Shown here: in pieces, positions 51,331-60,930 of the stretch
Layout of the letters: each line of letters begins with the position of its first letter
How positions within the stretch are numbered: position 1 is the stretch's first letter
From: Streptomyces liliifuscus
GTDB lineage: Bacteria > Actinomycetota > Actinomycetes > Streptomycetales > Streptomycetaceae
DNA length: 64,000 nucleotides
Direction: 5' to 3'
NCBI RefSeq assembly: GCF_016598615.1
Contig: NZ_CP066831.1
Location: 558,001-622,000, forward strand
Position numbers and translations under genes: made by a program
Notes under the pieces: model-generated
Databases searched by the model: none
The model's input: the letters and a program-made list of their open reading frames with translations, nothing else
What the model was told of the DNA's origin: nothing

Positions 51331-54060
51331 ATGAGCAACTCCGCCGTCTTCGTGCCCCATTTCCACTGGGACCGGGAGTGGTACGAGCCGTTCCAGGTGT
51401 TCCGGCACCGGCTGGTCGCCGCCCTCGACACCGTGCTGGAGACGGCCGAGGCGAACCCGGACTTCCGGTTCACCGTCGACGGGCAGATGGCCGCGATCGA
51501 GGACTACCTGGAGATGCGGCCGGAGAACCGCGACCGGCTCGTGGCCCTGGTCACCGAGGGGCGGCTCGCCATCGGCCCGTGGCTCATCCTGCTCGACGAG
51601 TTCCTCTGCTCCGGCGAGACCATCGTGCGCAACCTCCAGATGGGGTGGGCGGCAGCGGAGCGGCTCGGCGGCGCGATGCCCATCGGCTATCTGCCGGACA
51701 TGTTCGGTCACGTCGCGCAGATGCCGCAGATCCTGGCCCGCGCCGGCATCGAGCACGCGGCACTGTGGCGCGGGGTGCCCGGTTCCGTCGACGGTCACGC
51801 CTTCCGCTGGCGCGCGCCCGACGGCTCCGAGGTGCGCACCGAGTTCCTCTTCGACGGCTACGACAACGGCCTCGACGTCCTGCTGGTGCCCGACCGGATC
51901 GGCCGGGCGCTGGGCGAGTACGCGGAGATGACGTCCGAGCGGTGGGGCGGCGATCCGGTACTGGCGATGGCCGGCACCGACCACAACGCGCCCGACCCGC
52001 AGCTCGCGGCCTGGCTGCGCAAGGCGTCCGGCGCCGAGCTGCCGATCACCGTCGCGACACTCGACGAGTACATCCGGGGACACGTGCGCGACGAGGTGTC
52101 CGCCGTCGTCACCGGGGAGCTGCGCAGCCATGTGCGCGGCAACATCCTGCCGGGCGTGCTCTCCGTACGGCTCGGGCTCAAGCAGCGGATGGCGGTCGCC
52201 GAGCGGACGATCGACCACGCCGAGCGCATGAACGCGCTGTGGTCCCGGCGCGACGACTCACCGTTCCTCTCCCTCGCCTGGCACAAGATCATCGAGTCGA
52301 CAGCGCACGACTCGGTCGTCGGCTCCGGCACCGACGAGACCTGCGACCAGGTCGCCGCGCGCCTGGCGGAGGCGGCGCAGACCGCTCGCGCCGTGCGGGA
52401 CGCGGCGCTCGCCGAACCGGCGGCCCTGGTGCCGAGCGACGCCCACCTGGTCGCCAACCCGCTGCCGTTCGGGCGTACCGCGCTGGTCGAGGTGGATGTC
52501 GCCGCCCCGCCCGCGGGAACAGGGCTGGCAGCGATCGCCACCGACGGATCGGTGCAGCCCGTTCAGCTGATCGCCGAGGCACCGACGGTACTCAGCGACG
52601 AGCACATGGACGCCTCCCAGCTCGAACGCGTGCTGCGTCGAATCCACCGCCGTGAGCTGTTCGGCCGTCTCATCGACCGCTACGAACTCACCCCCGGTCA
52701 GCTCGTCTTCCACCTCGCGGAGGTCCCCACCAGCGGACCCTTCGACCTGCTCATCCTGCGCCGGGAGGTCGCCGCCGCGGCCGCCGCGCATCCCGGTGAG
52801 TGGCGGGTGCTGACGGTGGAGGAGGCCCGGGCAACCGCACTCGTTCCCGTGCAGGTCCCCGCCTCGGGGCTGACCGCCTTCCGGGTCGAGCCGCGCGAGG
52901 ACACGGCCGCCGTACCGACGTCGTACGACCCCGCGACAGCGTCGGACCGCACGCTCTCCAACGGCCTGGTCGAGGTCGCGGTCGCCGCCGACGGCACGCT
53001 GGACATCACCGGCTCCGACGGGACCGTGCTGAACGGCGTCGGTCGTCTCGTCGACGGCGGTGACCGCGGCGACAGCTACAACTACGCTCCCCCGGCGCAC
53101 GACCTCCTCGTCCCGGACCCGACGGAGATCACCGTCGACCTTCTCGAGGACGGCCCGCTGCGGTCACGGCTGCGGGTCACCCGCGTCTACGCGTGGCCCG
53201 CCGCGCTCTCCGCCGACCGCGATCTGCGCGACGAACGGACCGTGCCGACACCGGTGGAGACACTCGTGGAGGTACGTGCCGGTGAACCGTTCGTACGGGT
53301 CTCGACCTCGTTCCTCAACCAGTCCGCGGACCACCGGCTGCGCTTCCACGTGCCGCTGCCCGAGCCGGTGGCCACGTCCTCGTCCGCCGGCCAGTTCGCC
53401 GTCACCGAACGCGGTCTCACCGCCGAGGGCGGCTGGGGCGAGTACCCGTTGCCCACCTTCCCGGCCAGTACGTTCGTGTCGGCGGGCCCCGCCACGGTCC
53501 TGCTCGACCACTCCAGCGAGTACGAACTCGTGGGCGACGGCACCGAACTCGCGGTCACCCTGCTGCGTGCCATCGGCTCGATCAGCGTCAACATCCATCC
53601 TCTCCGCGACGAACCCGCGGCCAGCGAGATCCCCACGCCGGGTGCGCAGGACCTCGGCATGCGCGTCGAGAACCGCTTCGCCGTCGTGCCCTCGGCGACC
53701 GGCTGGCGCGGGGCGAACGCGGTCGCTCTCGCAGAGGAGTTCCGCAACGACGTACTCGTCACGCGCGGGACCGCGCCCGCCGGAGGCCAACTGCCGCCCG
53801 ACACAGCCGGGTTGCACGTCGACGGCCAGGACGTCCTCGTGTCCGGCATCCGCCGCGTCACCGACGACGAGTTGGGGACCGGCACCGAGCTGCGGCTGGC
53901 CGCGATGCGCGACACCGCGTCCACCGTCCGTGTGACGGGCACGTTCTCCGAGGCCACCACCGTGGACCTGCTCGGCCGCTCCCTCTCCCGTACCCAGGTG
54001 GCGAACGAACTCGAACTCGCCATCGGTGCCTGGGAGATCCGCACAGTCGTACTCCGGTAG
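51331..54060 (+). CDS. GH38 alpha-mannosidase
   Basis: A 909-residue glycoside hydrolase family 38 enzyme starting at ATG 51331. The metal/catalytic region opens with FVPHFHWDREWYEPF; the nucleophile region is IGYLPDMFGHVAQMPQIL, and a further active-site motif is GTDHNAPD. Large C-terminal beta domains follow. No signal peptide, so it is cytoplasmic and acts on oligosaccharides imported by the ABC system, releasing mannose. Last but one gene of the LacI-controlled operon. Confidence 0.9.
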   Translation: MSNSAVFVPHFHWDREWYEPFQVFRHRLVAALDTVLETAEANPDFRFTVDGQMAAIEDYLEMRPENRDRLVALVTEGRLAIGPWLILLDEFLCSGETIVRNLQMGWAAAERLGGAMPIGYLPDMFGHVAQMPQILARAGIEHAALWRGVPGSVDGHAFRWRAPDGSEVRTEFLFDGYDNGLDVLLVPDRIGRALGEYAEMTSERWGGDPVLAMAGTDHNAPDPQLAAWLRKASGAELPITVATLDEYIRGHVRDEVSAVVTGELRSHVRGNILPGVLSVRLGLKQRMAVAERTIDHAERMNALWSRRDDSPFLSLAWHKIIESTAHDSVVGSGTDETCDQVAARLAEAAQTARAVRDAALAEPAALVPSDAHLVANPLPFGRTALVEVDVAAPPAGTGLAAIATDGSVQPVQLIAEAPTVLSDEHMDASQLERVLRRIHRRELFGRLIDRYELTPGQLVFHLAEVPTSGPFDLLILRREVAAAAAAHPGEWRVLTVEEARATALVPVQVPASGLTAFRVEPREDTAAVPTSYDPATASDRTLSNGLVEVAVAADGTLDITGSDGTVLNGVGRLVDGGDRGDSYNYAPPAHDLLVPDPTEITVDLLEDGPLRSRLRVTRVYAWPAALSADRDLRDERTVPTPVETLVEVRAGEPFVRVSTSFLNQSADHRLRFHVPLPEPVATSSSAGQFAVTERGLTAEGGWGEYPLPTFPASTFVSAGPATVLLDHSSEYELVGDGTELAVTLLRAIGSISVNIHPLRDEPAASEIPTPGAQDLGMRVENRFAVVPSATGWRGANAVALAEEFRNDVLVTRGTAPAGGQLPPDTAGLHVDGQDVLVSGIRRVTDDELGTGTELRLAAMRDTASTVRVTGTFSEATTVDLLGRSLSRTQVANELELAIGAWEIRTVVLR

Positions 54061-54084
54061 AGCCCCGTCGTATCAGCGTCGTAC

Positions 54085-57000
54085 GTGACACACAGAAAGA
54101 GTTGTGACCTCTTGCCCAGCCAGCTCTCCCCCCATGTTTCCGACATCGCGCCAGGCCGTGGAGCACTGCGCCCGGCGCGCTCGTGGCTGCACTCCGACAC
54201 ACCCTCGCGTTCACTGAACGGGGCCTGGCGGTTCCGGCTGTCCCCCACGGCGTCGGTGACGGAGGACTTCGCGGCCGACGGCTTCGTCGACGACGGCTGG
54301 GACAGCATCCCCGTGCCCTCCCACTGGGTGCTGGAGGGTGACGGGGCCTACGGCCGGCCGATCTACACGAACATCCAGTTCCCGTTCCCGATCGACCCGC
54401 CCCACGTCCCGGACGAGAACCCGACCGGCGACTACCGCCGCCACTTCGACGTCCCCGCCGACTGGTCGGACGCCGAACGCGTGGTGCTGCGCTTCGACGG
54501 CGTCGAGTCGCTCTTCCGAGTGTGGGTCAACGGCGTCGAGATCGGCAGCGCGAGCGGTAGCCGGCTCGCCCACGAGTTCGACGTGACCTCCGCGGTGCGC
54601 ACGGGCGACAACGTCGTCGCCGTACGGGTCCACCAGTGGTCGGCGGCCAGCTACGTCGAGGACCAGGACCAGTGGTGGCTGCCGGGCATCTTCCGCGACG
54701 TCACCCTGATCGCCCGGCCCGCCGGAGGCATCGAGGACGTCTGGCTGCGGACCGGCTTCGACCACGGGCGCGGAAGCGTGGAAGCGGAGATCACCGCCGA
54801 CGCGGCCGCGTTCCCGGTCACCCTGTGCATCCCCGAACTCGGTGTGGAGCACGTCTGGGCCGCACCTGCCGACGTGGCTCCCCTCGATGTCACCGGAGTG
54901 GAGCCCTGGTCGGCCGAGCGGCCCCGCCTGTACGACGCCACCGTGTCCACGGCCGCGGAGAGCATCGCGCTGCGGGTGGGCTTCCGTACGGTCGAGATCC
55001 GCGGCGACCAGTTCCTGGTCAACGGCAGCCGTGTCGTCTTCCACGGGGTGAACCGTCATGAGACGCATCCCGAGCGTGGCCGAGTCTTCGACGAGGAGCA
55101 CGCCCGCGAGGACCTGGCGCGTATGAAGCAGTTCAACATCAACGCCATCCGCACCAGCCACTACCCGCCGCATCCCCGGCTGCTCGACCTTGCCGACGAA
55201 CTCGGCTTCTGGGTGGTCCTCGAATGCGATCTGGAGACGCACGGCTTCGAGAAGCTCGACTGGGTCGGCAACCCGAGTGACGACCCGGCGTGGCGCGAGA
55301 CGTGTCTGGACCGCATCCGGCGCACCGTCGAACGGGACAAGAACCATCCCAGCATCGTGATCTGGTCGCTCGGCAACGAATCGGGGACCGGCGGCAACCT
55401 GGCCGCCATGTCGGCGTGGGTCCACGCCCGCGACACCGGCCGCCCCGTGCACTACGAAGGCGACTACACCGGCGAGTACACCGACATCTACTCGCGCATG
55501 TACGCGTCGGTGCCGGAGACCGAGCAGATCGGCTCCGACGGCACACGCTCGGCACTGCTGAACTGCACTCCCGCGCAGAGCGCCAGGCAGCGCACCAAGC
55601 CGTTCCTGCTGTGCGAGTACGCGCACGCGATGGGCAACGGGCCGGGCGCGTTCGACCAGTACGAGGCACTCGTGCGCCAGTATCCGCGGCTGCACGGCGG
55701 CTTCGTATGGGAGTGGCGCGATCACGGCATCCTCGCCACGGCCCCGGACGGGAAGCCCTACTACGCCTACGGCGGCGACTTCGAAGAGGTCGTGCACGAC
55801 GGCAACTTCGTGATGGACGGCATGCTGTTGAGCAACGACGTCCCCACCCCCAGCCTCCACGAGTTCAAGGCGGTCGTGCAGCCGGTCGAGTTCGTCTTCG
55901 ACGGCGAGAAGGTCGCGGTCACGAACCTGCGGCACTCGGCCGACACGTCCGACCTGCGCTTCCGCTGGCGCGTCGAGCACGACGGAATCCCCGTCGCTTC
56001 CGGGGACTTGGAGATTCCCCTCGTCGCCGCGGGCGAGTCGCAGTGGGCGTCGCTGCCCCAGGTCGCCGTCGCTCCCGATGCCGAGACGTGGCTCACGATC
56101 GATGCGGCGCTGGCAGCGCCAACTTCTTGGGCCCCTGAGGGACATGTGATCGCGACGGCCCAACTGGACTGCTCGGCACGGCGTCCCGTGCCCGCGGTCC
56201 GGCCACAGGCCGACTGGCGACCGGGCGACGGAACCCTGTCGCTCGGAATCGCCGAGTTCACCGGCGGATCTCTCGTGCGTCTCGCCGGCCGCCCCGTGAC
56301 GGGGCCGCGTCTGGAGCTGTTCCGCGCGCCGACCGACAACGACGAAAGCCCGTCCGACGGGGTCGAGGAGAGCGACGACAGCGTCGCCGGGGTGTCCAGC
56401 GCCGACCTGTGGCGTCGCGACGGCCTCGACCGGCTGACCACACGGCGCGTCTCCGTGGAGCACACCGCGGACGCCCTGCGCACCCTCGACAAGGTCTCCG
56501 CGGCGAACTCCGCGCTGTGCGTGATGGTGGAGTCCATCTGGTCGATCGAAGACGGCGAGCTGGAACTGCGCGTGGAGATCGAACCCTCGCGTGGCTGGCA
56601 GACAGTGTGGCCCCGGATCGGGGTCCGCTTCGAACTGCCCGACGGTACGGCTCCCGTCGACGGGGCCCAGTGGTTCGGCCTGGGTCCGCTGGAGACCTAC
56701 CCCGACAGTCTCCGCGCGGGCCGCACCGGCCGCTTCTCCGCCACGGTCCACGACCTCTCGGTCGACTACGCACGCCCCCAGGAGACCGGACACCGCTCGG
56801 AACTGCGCCGGCTGACACTGACGAGCGGCTCCACCGAGGTGCTGCACGTCGAGGTGCTTCCCGACACCCGGGGGCGTCGCCCCGGCTTCACCCTCAGCCG
56901 CCACACCCCCCAGCAGATCGCCCGCGCCGCGCACCCCTTCGAACTCGGCGACTCGACGACGAGTCATCTGATCGTCGACGCGGCCCAGCACGGTCTCGGC

Positions 57001-57087
57001 TCGCGGACGTGCGGACCGGACGTCTGGCCCGAGTTCGCGCTGCGCCCCGAGTCGCGCACGATCAGGCTGCGTATCTCGGAGGGATAG
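54085..57087 (+). CDS. GH2 beta-galactosidase (LacZ-type)
   Basis: About 1000 residues. The start is either GTG 54085 or TTG 54112, the latter preceded by AAAGAG. The jelly-roll sugar-binding domain begins LNGAWRFRLSPTASV. The acid/base glutamate is in WSLGNESGTGGN and the nucleophile in FLLCEYAHAMGNGPG. The C-terminal Bgal_small domain has ELFRAPTDNDES. The domain set and length match LacZ-type beta-galactosidases rather than GH2 mannosidases. No export signal. It follows the GH38 gene by 24 bp and shares its promoter. Confidence 0.9.
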   Translation: MTHRKSCDLLPSQLSPHVSDIAPGRGALRPARSWLHSDTPSRSLNGAWRFRLSPTASVTEDFAADGFVDDGWDSIPVPSHWVLEGDGAYGRPIYTNIQFPFPIDPPHVPDENPTGDYRRHFDVPADWSDAERVVLRFDGVESLFRVWVNGVEIGSASGSRLAHEFDVTSAVRTGDNVVAVRVHQWSAASYVEDQDQWWLPGIFRDVTLIARPAGGIEDVWLRTGFDHGRGSVEAEITADAAAFPVTLCIPELGVEHVWAAPADVAPLDVTGVEPWSAERPRLYDATVSTAAESIALRVGFRTVEIRGDQFLVNGSRVVFHGVNRHETHPERGRVFDEEHAREDLARMKQFNINAIRTSHYPPHPRLLDLADELGFWVVLECDLETHGFEKLDWVGNPSDDPAWRETCLDRIRRTVERDKNHPSIVIWSLGNESGTGGNLAAMSAWVHARDTGRPVHYEGDYTGEYTDIYSRMYASVPETEQIGSDGTRSALLNCTPAQSARQRTKPFLLCEYAHAMGNGPGAFDQYEALVRQYPRLHGGFVWEWRDHGILATAPDGKPYYAYGGDFEEVVHDGNFVMDGMLLSNDVPTPSLHEFKAVVQPVEFVFDGEKVAVTNLRHSADTSDLRFRWRVEHDGIPVASGDLEIPLVAAGESQWASLPQVAVAPDAETWLTIDAALAAPTSWAPEGHVIATAQLDCSARRPVPAVRPQADWRPGDGTLSLGIAEFTGGSLVRLAGRPVTGPRLELFRAPTDNDESPSDGVEESDDSVAGVSSADLWRRDGLDRLTTRRVSVEHTADALRTLDKVSAANSALCVMVESIWSIEDGELELRVEIEPSRGWQTVWPRIGVRFELPDGTAPVDGAQWFGLGPLETYPDSLRAGRTGRFSATVHDLSVDYARPQETGHRSELRRLTLTSGSTEVLHVEVLPDTRGRRPGFTLSRHTPQQIARAAHPFELGDSTTSHLIVDAAQHGLGSRTCGPDVWPEFALRPESRTIRLRISEG

Positions 57088-57099
57088 AAATCCGAAATC

Positions 57100-57128
57100 C
57101 GGGCGCGGCGCCTGAGGCGTCGCGCCCG
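57100..57128. terminator. Terminator hairpin after the glycosidase operon
   Basis: Inverted repeat CGGGCGCG / CGCGCCCG, extended by GCGCC/GGCGT with one bulge, lies 12 bp after the beta-galactosidase stop. It also serves the convergent alpha/beta hydrolase gene. Confidence 0.7.
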
Positions 57129-57138
57129 ACCGCCATGT

Positions 57139-57972
57139 TCAGGTGCGGGCGAGGAAGCCGAGGAGTGCCTCGGTGGTCTCCTTCGGATGGGTCAGCAGAC
57201 CCGCGTGAGCGGCCCCGGGTATCGCGACGAACTCTCCCCGGGGAAGCACCTCGACCGCGGCCTTTCCGGACCGCACCGGGAAGTACAGGTCGTGCTCGAA
57301 CGCCGCGACGAGTACCGGCTGGTGGATGTCCGCGAGGGCGGACATGCGGTGCCCGTCCCGCACCCACCGGCCGGAGGCGGCCCACTGTCCGGTCGCTCCC
57401 TCGGCCGATGCCCACACCGACTCCTGGGCGTCGAGCAACTCCAGCCAGGTGCGCACCTGTTCCTCGTCCTCGCGCAGTACCTCCGGTGACAGTGAGGTCA
57501 GCAGGGTCTGCAGTTTCGTGAACGCCGGAGGCACATGACCGGTGGCCGAGGCCAGTTCGTTCCCCGCCTGCAGGAAGGCGTCCAGCACTGCCGTCAGCGG
57601 CCCGGCACCGGCCAGAAGCACCGCCGCGCGCACCAGATCCGGGCGGGTACGGGCCAGAAGTTCGGCGGTGAAGCTGCCGAGCGAGTAGCCGATGACCGTG
57701 ACAGCGGTCAGGTCCAGTGCGTCCAGCAGGCCGGCCAGGTCCGCGGCGAGGGCCTCGACCGTGTACGGGGCAGGCGGTGCGTCGGAAGGTGCCACCCCAC
57801 GCGCGGCATACGTCACCACCTCGAAGCCCGCGTCGACCAACGCGCCGCGCAGGCCGCACAGTTCCCATGCGACCGGCGGCATCCCGGTACCCCCTACGAG
57901 GACAACCGGCCGCCCGGCCCCACAACGCTCGTACGCGATCCGCACCCCACCACCGACCGACACCGACTCCAT
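57139..57972 (-). CDS. Alpha/beta hydrolase
   Basis: A 277-residue alpha/beta-hydrolase-fold protein starting at ATG 57972 (MESVSVGGGVRIAYERCGAG). Oxyanion-hole region VVLVGGTGMPP, nucleophile in TVIGYSLGSFTAELLA, and C-terminal histidine in IPGAAHAGLLTHP. Could be an esterase, lactonase or perhydrolase-like enzyme. A longer open frame upstream runs through a degenerate SRPBCC fragment and is not used. Confidence 0.87.
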   Translation of the reverse strand: MESVSVGGGVRIAYERCGAGRPVVLVGGTGMPPVAWELCGLRGALVDAGFEVVTYAARGVAPSDAPPAPYTVEALAADLAGLLDALDLTAVTVIGYSLGSFTAELLARTRPDLVRAAVLLAGAGPLTAVLDAFLQAGNELASATGHVPPAFTKLQTLLTSLSPEVLREDEEQVRTWLELLDAQESVWASAEGATGQWAASGRWVRDGHRMSALADIHQPVLVAAFEHDLYFPVRSGKAAVEVLPRGEFVAIPGAAHAGLLTHPKETTEALLGFLART

Positions 57973-58004
57973 GACCGCTCCCACCTCGATGATCTGACTG
58001 GACG

Positions 58005-58241
58005 TCAGATACTGATCGTGCCACGACGTCCGGCGACGTTGTCGTAGTAGCCCTCCCACTGGGAGGTGTCGATCAGGTACCGCCAGACATCCGCGGCATT
58101 CACACCGGCCACGATCACCTCGTTGGAGACGAAGTTGTCTCCTGTACCGGGCAGGTACTTCTCGGGCCAGTTGATCGCGTTCTGCGCGGCAGCCCGCGCC
58201 GTTACCGCCCAGCCCGGTGAGACGGTCGCACCCGACGATCA
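58005..58241 (-). pseudogene. Truncated SRPBCC-family gene remnant
   Basis: A minus-strand frame, out of register with its neighbours, encodes INWPEKYLPGTGDNFVSNEV followed by WRYLIDTSQWEGYYDNVAG. That is the N-terminal half of an SRPBCC (polyketide cyclase-like) protein. It stops at 58005 with no C-terminal half and has no clear start codon beyond an upstream stop at 58239. It is best read as a gene remnant between the hydrolase and histidine kinase genes. Confidence 0.6.
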
Positions 58242-58280
58242 CTCCCGCCGCCGGACCGATGTCCTTGAGGGGTGGCTGCC

Positions 58281-59528
58281 TCAGAGGGCGAGTCGCCTCG
58301 TGCTCGTCGCCACCGTGGGGAGCAGGGCCATGACCTCCCAGCCGACGTCCGGGCGAGGGCCGGTGTGCAGTACGCCGCCGAGGGCGGTGACGCGTTCGGT
58401 GAGACCGACGATGCCGAAGCCGCCGCCACGGGCGGCATGCGGCATCTGCGTGCCGCCACGGCCGTCGTCGCGCACCAGCACCCGCAGCATGCCGTCCTCG
58501 TACGTCAGGCCGACGGTGACCTCGGCGGCGTCGGCCGCGTGACGGCGTACGTTTGTCAGCGCCTCCTGGACCACGCGGTGCGCGGCGGCCTGCACCTCGT
58601 GCGGCAGGTCTGCGGGCACCGAGGGATCACGGAGCAGCACGGCTTTCGGGCCGACGAAACCGCCGAAGCCCTCGACCAGGTCCACGAGCGACGACAGATC
58701 GGCCGCCGGATGCCGGTCGACCGGCTCCGGAGCGGCCAGGTCCTGCGGGCCCTCACGCAGGATGCCGACCGTGCGGCGCATCGAGGAGAGCGCCTCGGTG
58801 GCGGCGTTCTGGATGCCTGCCAGGACCGGGTCCAGGTTCTCGGGTTCGGTGACGGCCATCATGCGGGCCATCTGTGTCTGGACCAGGATGCCGGTGACGT
58901 GGTGCGCTACGAAGTCGTGCAGATCGGCCGCCATGGCGAGGCGTTCGGAGCGGCGGGTCTCGGTGACCGCGACACCGCGCCGGTGGTCCAGGACCCGCAG
59001 ATAGCCGCCGAGCCCCGCCATGATGGCGACCAGCAGCACGAGCACCAGGACAGCCCCGGTCATGCCCGCCGTGCCGCTGTCACCGAGGGAGCTGCGGATC
59101 ATGCGCAGCGGCAGCACGACCACGGCCACGCCGTCCAGTACGGAGCACGCGACCACCCAGCGCGGCGGGCAGCCGCGGACGGCGACCAGCAACAGGCAGA
59201 GCAGGATCGCACTCTCACCGGGCCCGAACTCCTCCAGCCGGCCGGTCGGGGCGGCCACGGCCGTGATCACCAGGGAGACGCCCGCGGGTACGGCCGTACG
59301 CAGCTGAGGGGTGAGCCAGGCCGGCTGACGCGCGGCTGGCCAGAGCACGGCGGCGAGACCGAGCGGCAGCACCACCAACAACGGCCGCAGGGCGCCGCCG
59401 TCGTTGGCTGTGATCACCAGATCCGTGAGGGCCAGCAGGACCAGCACGGTGATGCCGACCGCCCGCAGACAGCTCTGTCTGCGGGCACGGGGCGCGGCGG
59501 GGTCGTCGACCGGAGGCTTGAGGTTCAC
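58281..59528 (-). CDS. Two-component sensor histidine kinase (NarL-type partner)
   Basis: A 415-residue membrane kinase starting at GTG 59528. About five hydrophobic segments occupy residues 20-200. The HisKA_3 phosphorylation box is AADLHDFVAHHVTGI; the ATP-binding domain has EALTNVRRHA, DDGRGGTQM and GFGIVGLTERVTALGG. Its cognate regulator is probably the NarL-type gene at 63117-63845, on the opposite strand beyond the ABC exporter genes it may control. Confidence 0.9.
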   Translation of the reverse strand: MNLKPPVDDPAAPRARRQSCLRAVGITVLVLLALTDLVITANDGGALRPLLVVLPLGLAAVLWPAARQPAWLTPQLRTAVPAGVSLVITAVAAPTGRLEEFGPGESAILLCLLLVAVRGCPPRWVVACSVLDGVAVVVLPLRMIRSSLGDSGTAGMTGAVLVLVLLVAIMAGLGGYLRVLDHRRGVAVTETRRSERLAMAADLHDFVAHHVTGILVQTQMARMMAVTEPENLDPVLAGIQNAATEALSSMRRTVGILREGPQDLAAPEPVDRHPAADLSSLVDLVEGFGGFVGPKAVLLRDPSVPADLPHEVQAAAHRVVQEALTNVRRHAADAAEVTVGLTYEDGMLRVLVRDDGRGGTQMPHAARGGGFGIVGLTERVTALGGVLHTGPRPDVGWEVMALLPTVATSTRRLAL

Positions 59529-59688
59529 CTCGCCGAGCGTACGGAGCGGCCGGGGGCAGGGGATCGGCCGAACGGCTGACCCGGTCGCGAACGGACCCGC
59601 CGACAGTGGCCGTTCGGCCGAGGTGCGCAGTGCCGTCGGGCGGCGAGAGTCGAGGCACATCGAACACCTCGACCTCAGGAGAAGCGCC

Positions 59689-60054
59689 ATGCAGCGCAAG
59701 CACTTGATCGTCATCGGCGTCACGGCAGTCGCCCTCGTCGGTGGCGGTGCCGGAGTGACGTACGCGGTCAGCGGCACGCAGTCCACCACAGAGCTGGACA
59801 GCTACTCCACGGTGACAGTGGACGGCCACAAGGCTCTCAGCGCCCGGATACTCGACGGTCGCATCCGGTCCAAGTACCGGCCGCTGCCCTGGATCGGCCG
59901 GGACATCGGCCCGGTGTCCTGCCCGAGCGGGCTGAAGGCGGTGACGGGCGCGTCCCTCACATGCACCGCGGAGGCGGACGGCAAGCGGGTGGAGATCCCG
60001 GTGAGCGTCGTCAAGGCCGACGACACGTCGATCACCTGGAAGTTCGAGCGCTGA
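59689..60054 (+). CDS. Small exported DUF4333-type protein
   Basis: A 121-residue protein starting at ATG 59689 with AGGAGAAG upstream. It has an N-terminal hydrophobic signal or anchor (KHLIVIGVTAVALVGGGAGV). A DUF4333-like domain contains two cysteines in VSCPSGLKAVTGASLTC, probably disulfide-bonded outside the cell. It is divergent from the kinase gene and heads the ABC exporter operon. A sensory or accessory role is only suggested by context. Confidence 0.8.
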   Translation: MQRKHLIVIGVTAVALVGGGAGVTYAVSGTQSTTELDSYSTVTVDGHKALSARILDGRIRSKYRPLPWIGRDIGPVSCPSGLKAVTGASLTCTAEADGKRVEIPVSVVKADDTSITWKFER

Positions 60055-60101
60055 GACACGCGCGCCGCCACGAACCACCGAGAAGGGAACGGCACACGAT
60101 C

Positions 60102-60788
60102 ATGGGCACCGTCCTGTCCGGGCTCGGCCTGGTCAAAAAGTACGCGTCCGCCACGGCACTCGCCGGAGTCGACGTGGCAGTCGGCGAGCGCGAGTCGCTG
60201 GCCATCATGGGCCCCTCCGGGTCCGGCAAGTCCACGCTCCTGCACACCCTCGCCGGGATCATCCGCCCGGACGACGGGCAGGTCCTGCTGCGCGGCGAAC
60301 GCATCGACCACTGGGGCGAGAACCGGCTCAGCGCGCTGCGGCGCCGACGCTTCGGATTCGTCTTCCAGTCCGGCCAACTGCTTCCCGAACTGCCGGCCGA
60401 GGAGAACGTCGCCCTGCCGTTGATGCTGGAGGGCATGCTCCGCAAGCACGCCGTCGCACGGGCCCGCCGCTGGTTCGCCCCGCTCGGCCTGGAAGGTCTG
60501 GAACAGCGCCGCCCCGGGCAGCTGTCCGGTGGGCAGGCCCAACGGGTGGCGATCGCCCGCGCGCTGGTGGCCGAACCGGACGTGGTCTTCGCCGACGAAC
60601 CGACCGGCGCGCTGGACCAGTCCACCGGCGAGGAGGTCGTCCGGCTGCTCACCTCCGTCACCCGCGAGCAGGGCGCCTCCCTGGTCATGGTCACCCACGA
60701 CGCCGATGTCGCCGCCCACTGCGACCGCATCCTCCAGGTCCGCGACGGCCGCGTGCACGGCCACATCCAGTACACGACAGCGCCCTGA
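60102..60788 (+). CDS. ABC transporter ATP-binding protein (LolD/MacB type)
   Basis: A 228-residue ATPase starting at ATG 60102. Walker A MGPSGSGKSTLL, signature PGQLSGGQAQRVAIARAL, Walker B VVFADEPTGALD and switch histidine MVTHDADV are all intact. The type is that of FtsX-partner exporters used for peptides or lipids. It pairs with the FtsX-like permease gene that follows. Confidence 0.92.
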   Translation: MGTVLSGLGLVKKYASATALAGVDVAVGERESLAIMGPSGSGKSTLLHTLAGIIRPDDGQVLLRGERIDHWGENRLSALRRRRFGFVFQSGQLLPELPAEENVALPLMLEGMLRKHAVARARRWFAPLGLEGLEQRRPGQLSGGQAQRVAIARALVAEPDVVFADEPTGALDQSTGEEVVRLLTSVTREQGASLVMVTHDADVAAHCDRILQVRDGRVHGHIQYTTAP

Positions 60789-60835
60789 CGGAGCGGCCTC
60801 GCAGCGACCGCGCCCCCGTTGATCTGCGCCGGCCT

Positions 60836-60889
60836 CCGCGCCCTTCAGGGGCGCGGGGAACTGCGCGACCAGCCCCCACCGGCCCGCAC
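60836..60889 (+). repeat. Dispersed streptomycete intergenic repeat
   Basis: The stem CCGCGCCC-TTCA-GGGGCGCGG followed by GGAACTGCGCGACCAGCC is a sequence I recognise as scattered between genes in many Streptomyces genomes. It lies between the ATPase and permease genes. Its function is unknown; it forms a hairpin and may attenuate transcription. Confidence 0.6.
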
Positions 60890-60930
60890 CCGACACCCAA
60901 CACGCCCGCCCCGTACGTTCGGAGCCCTCC

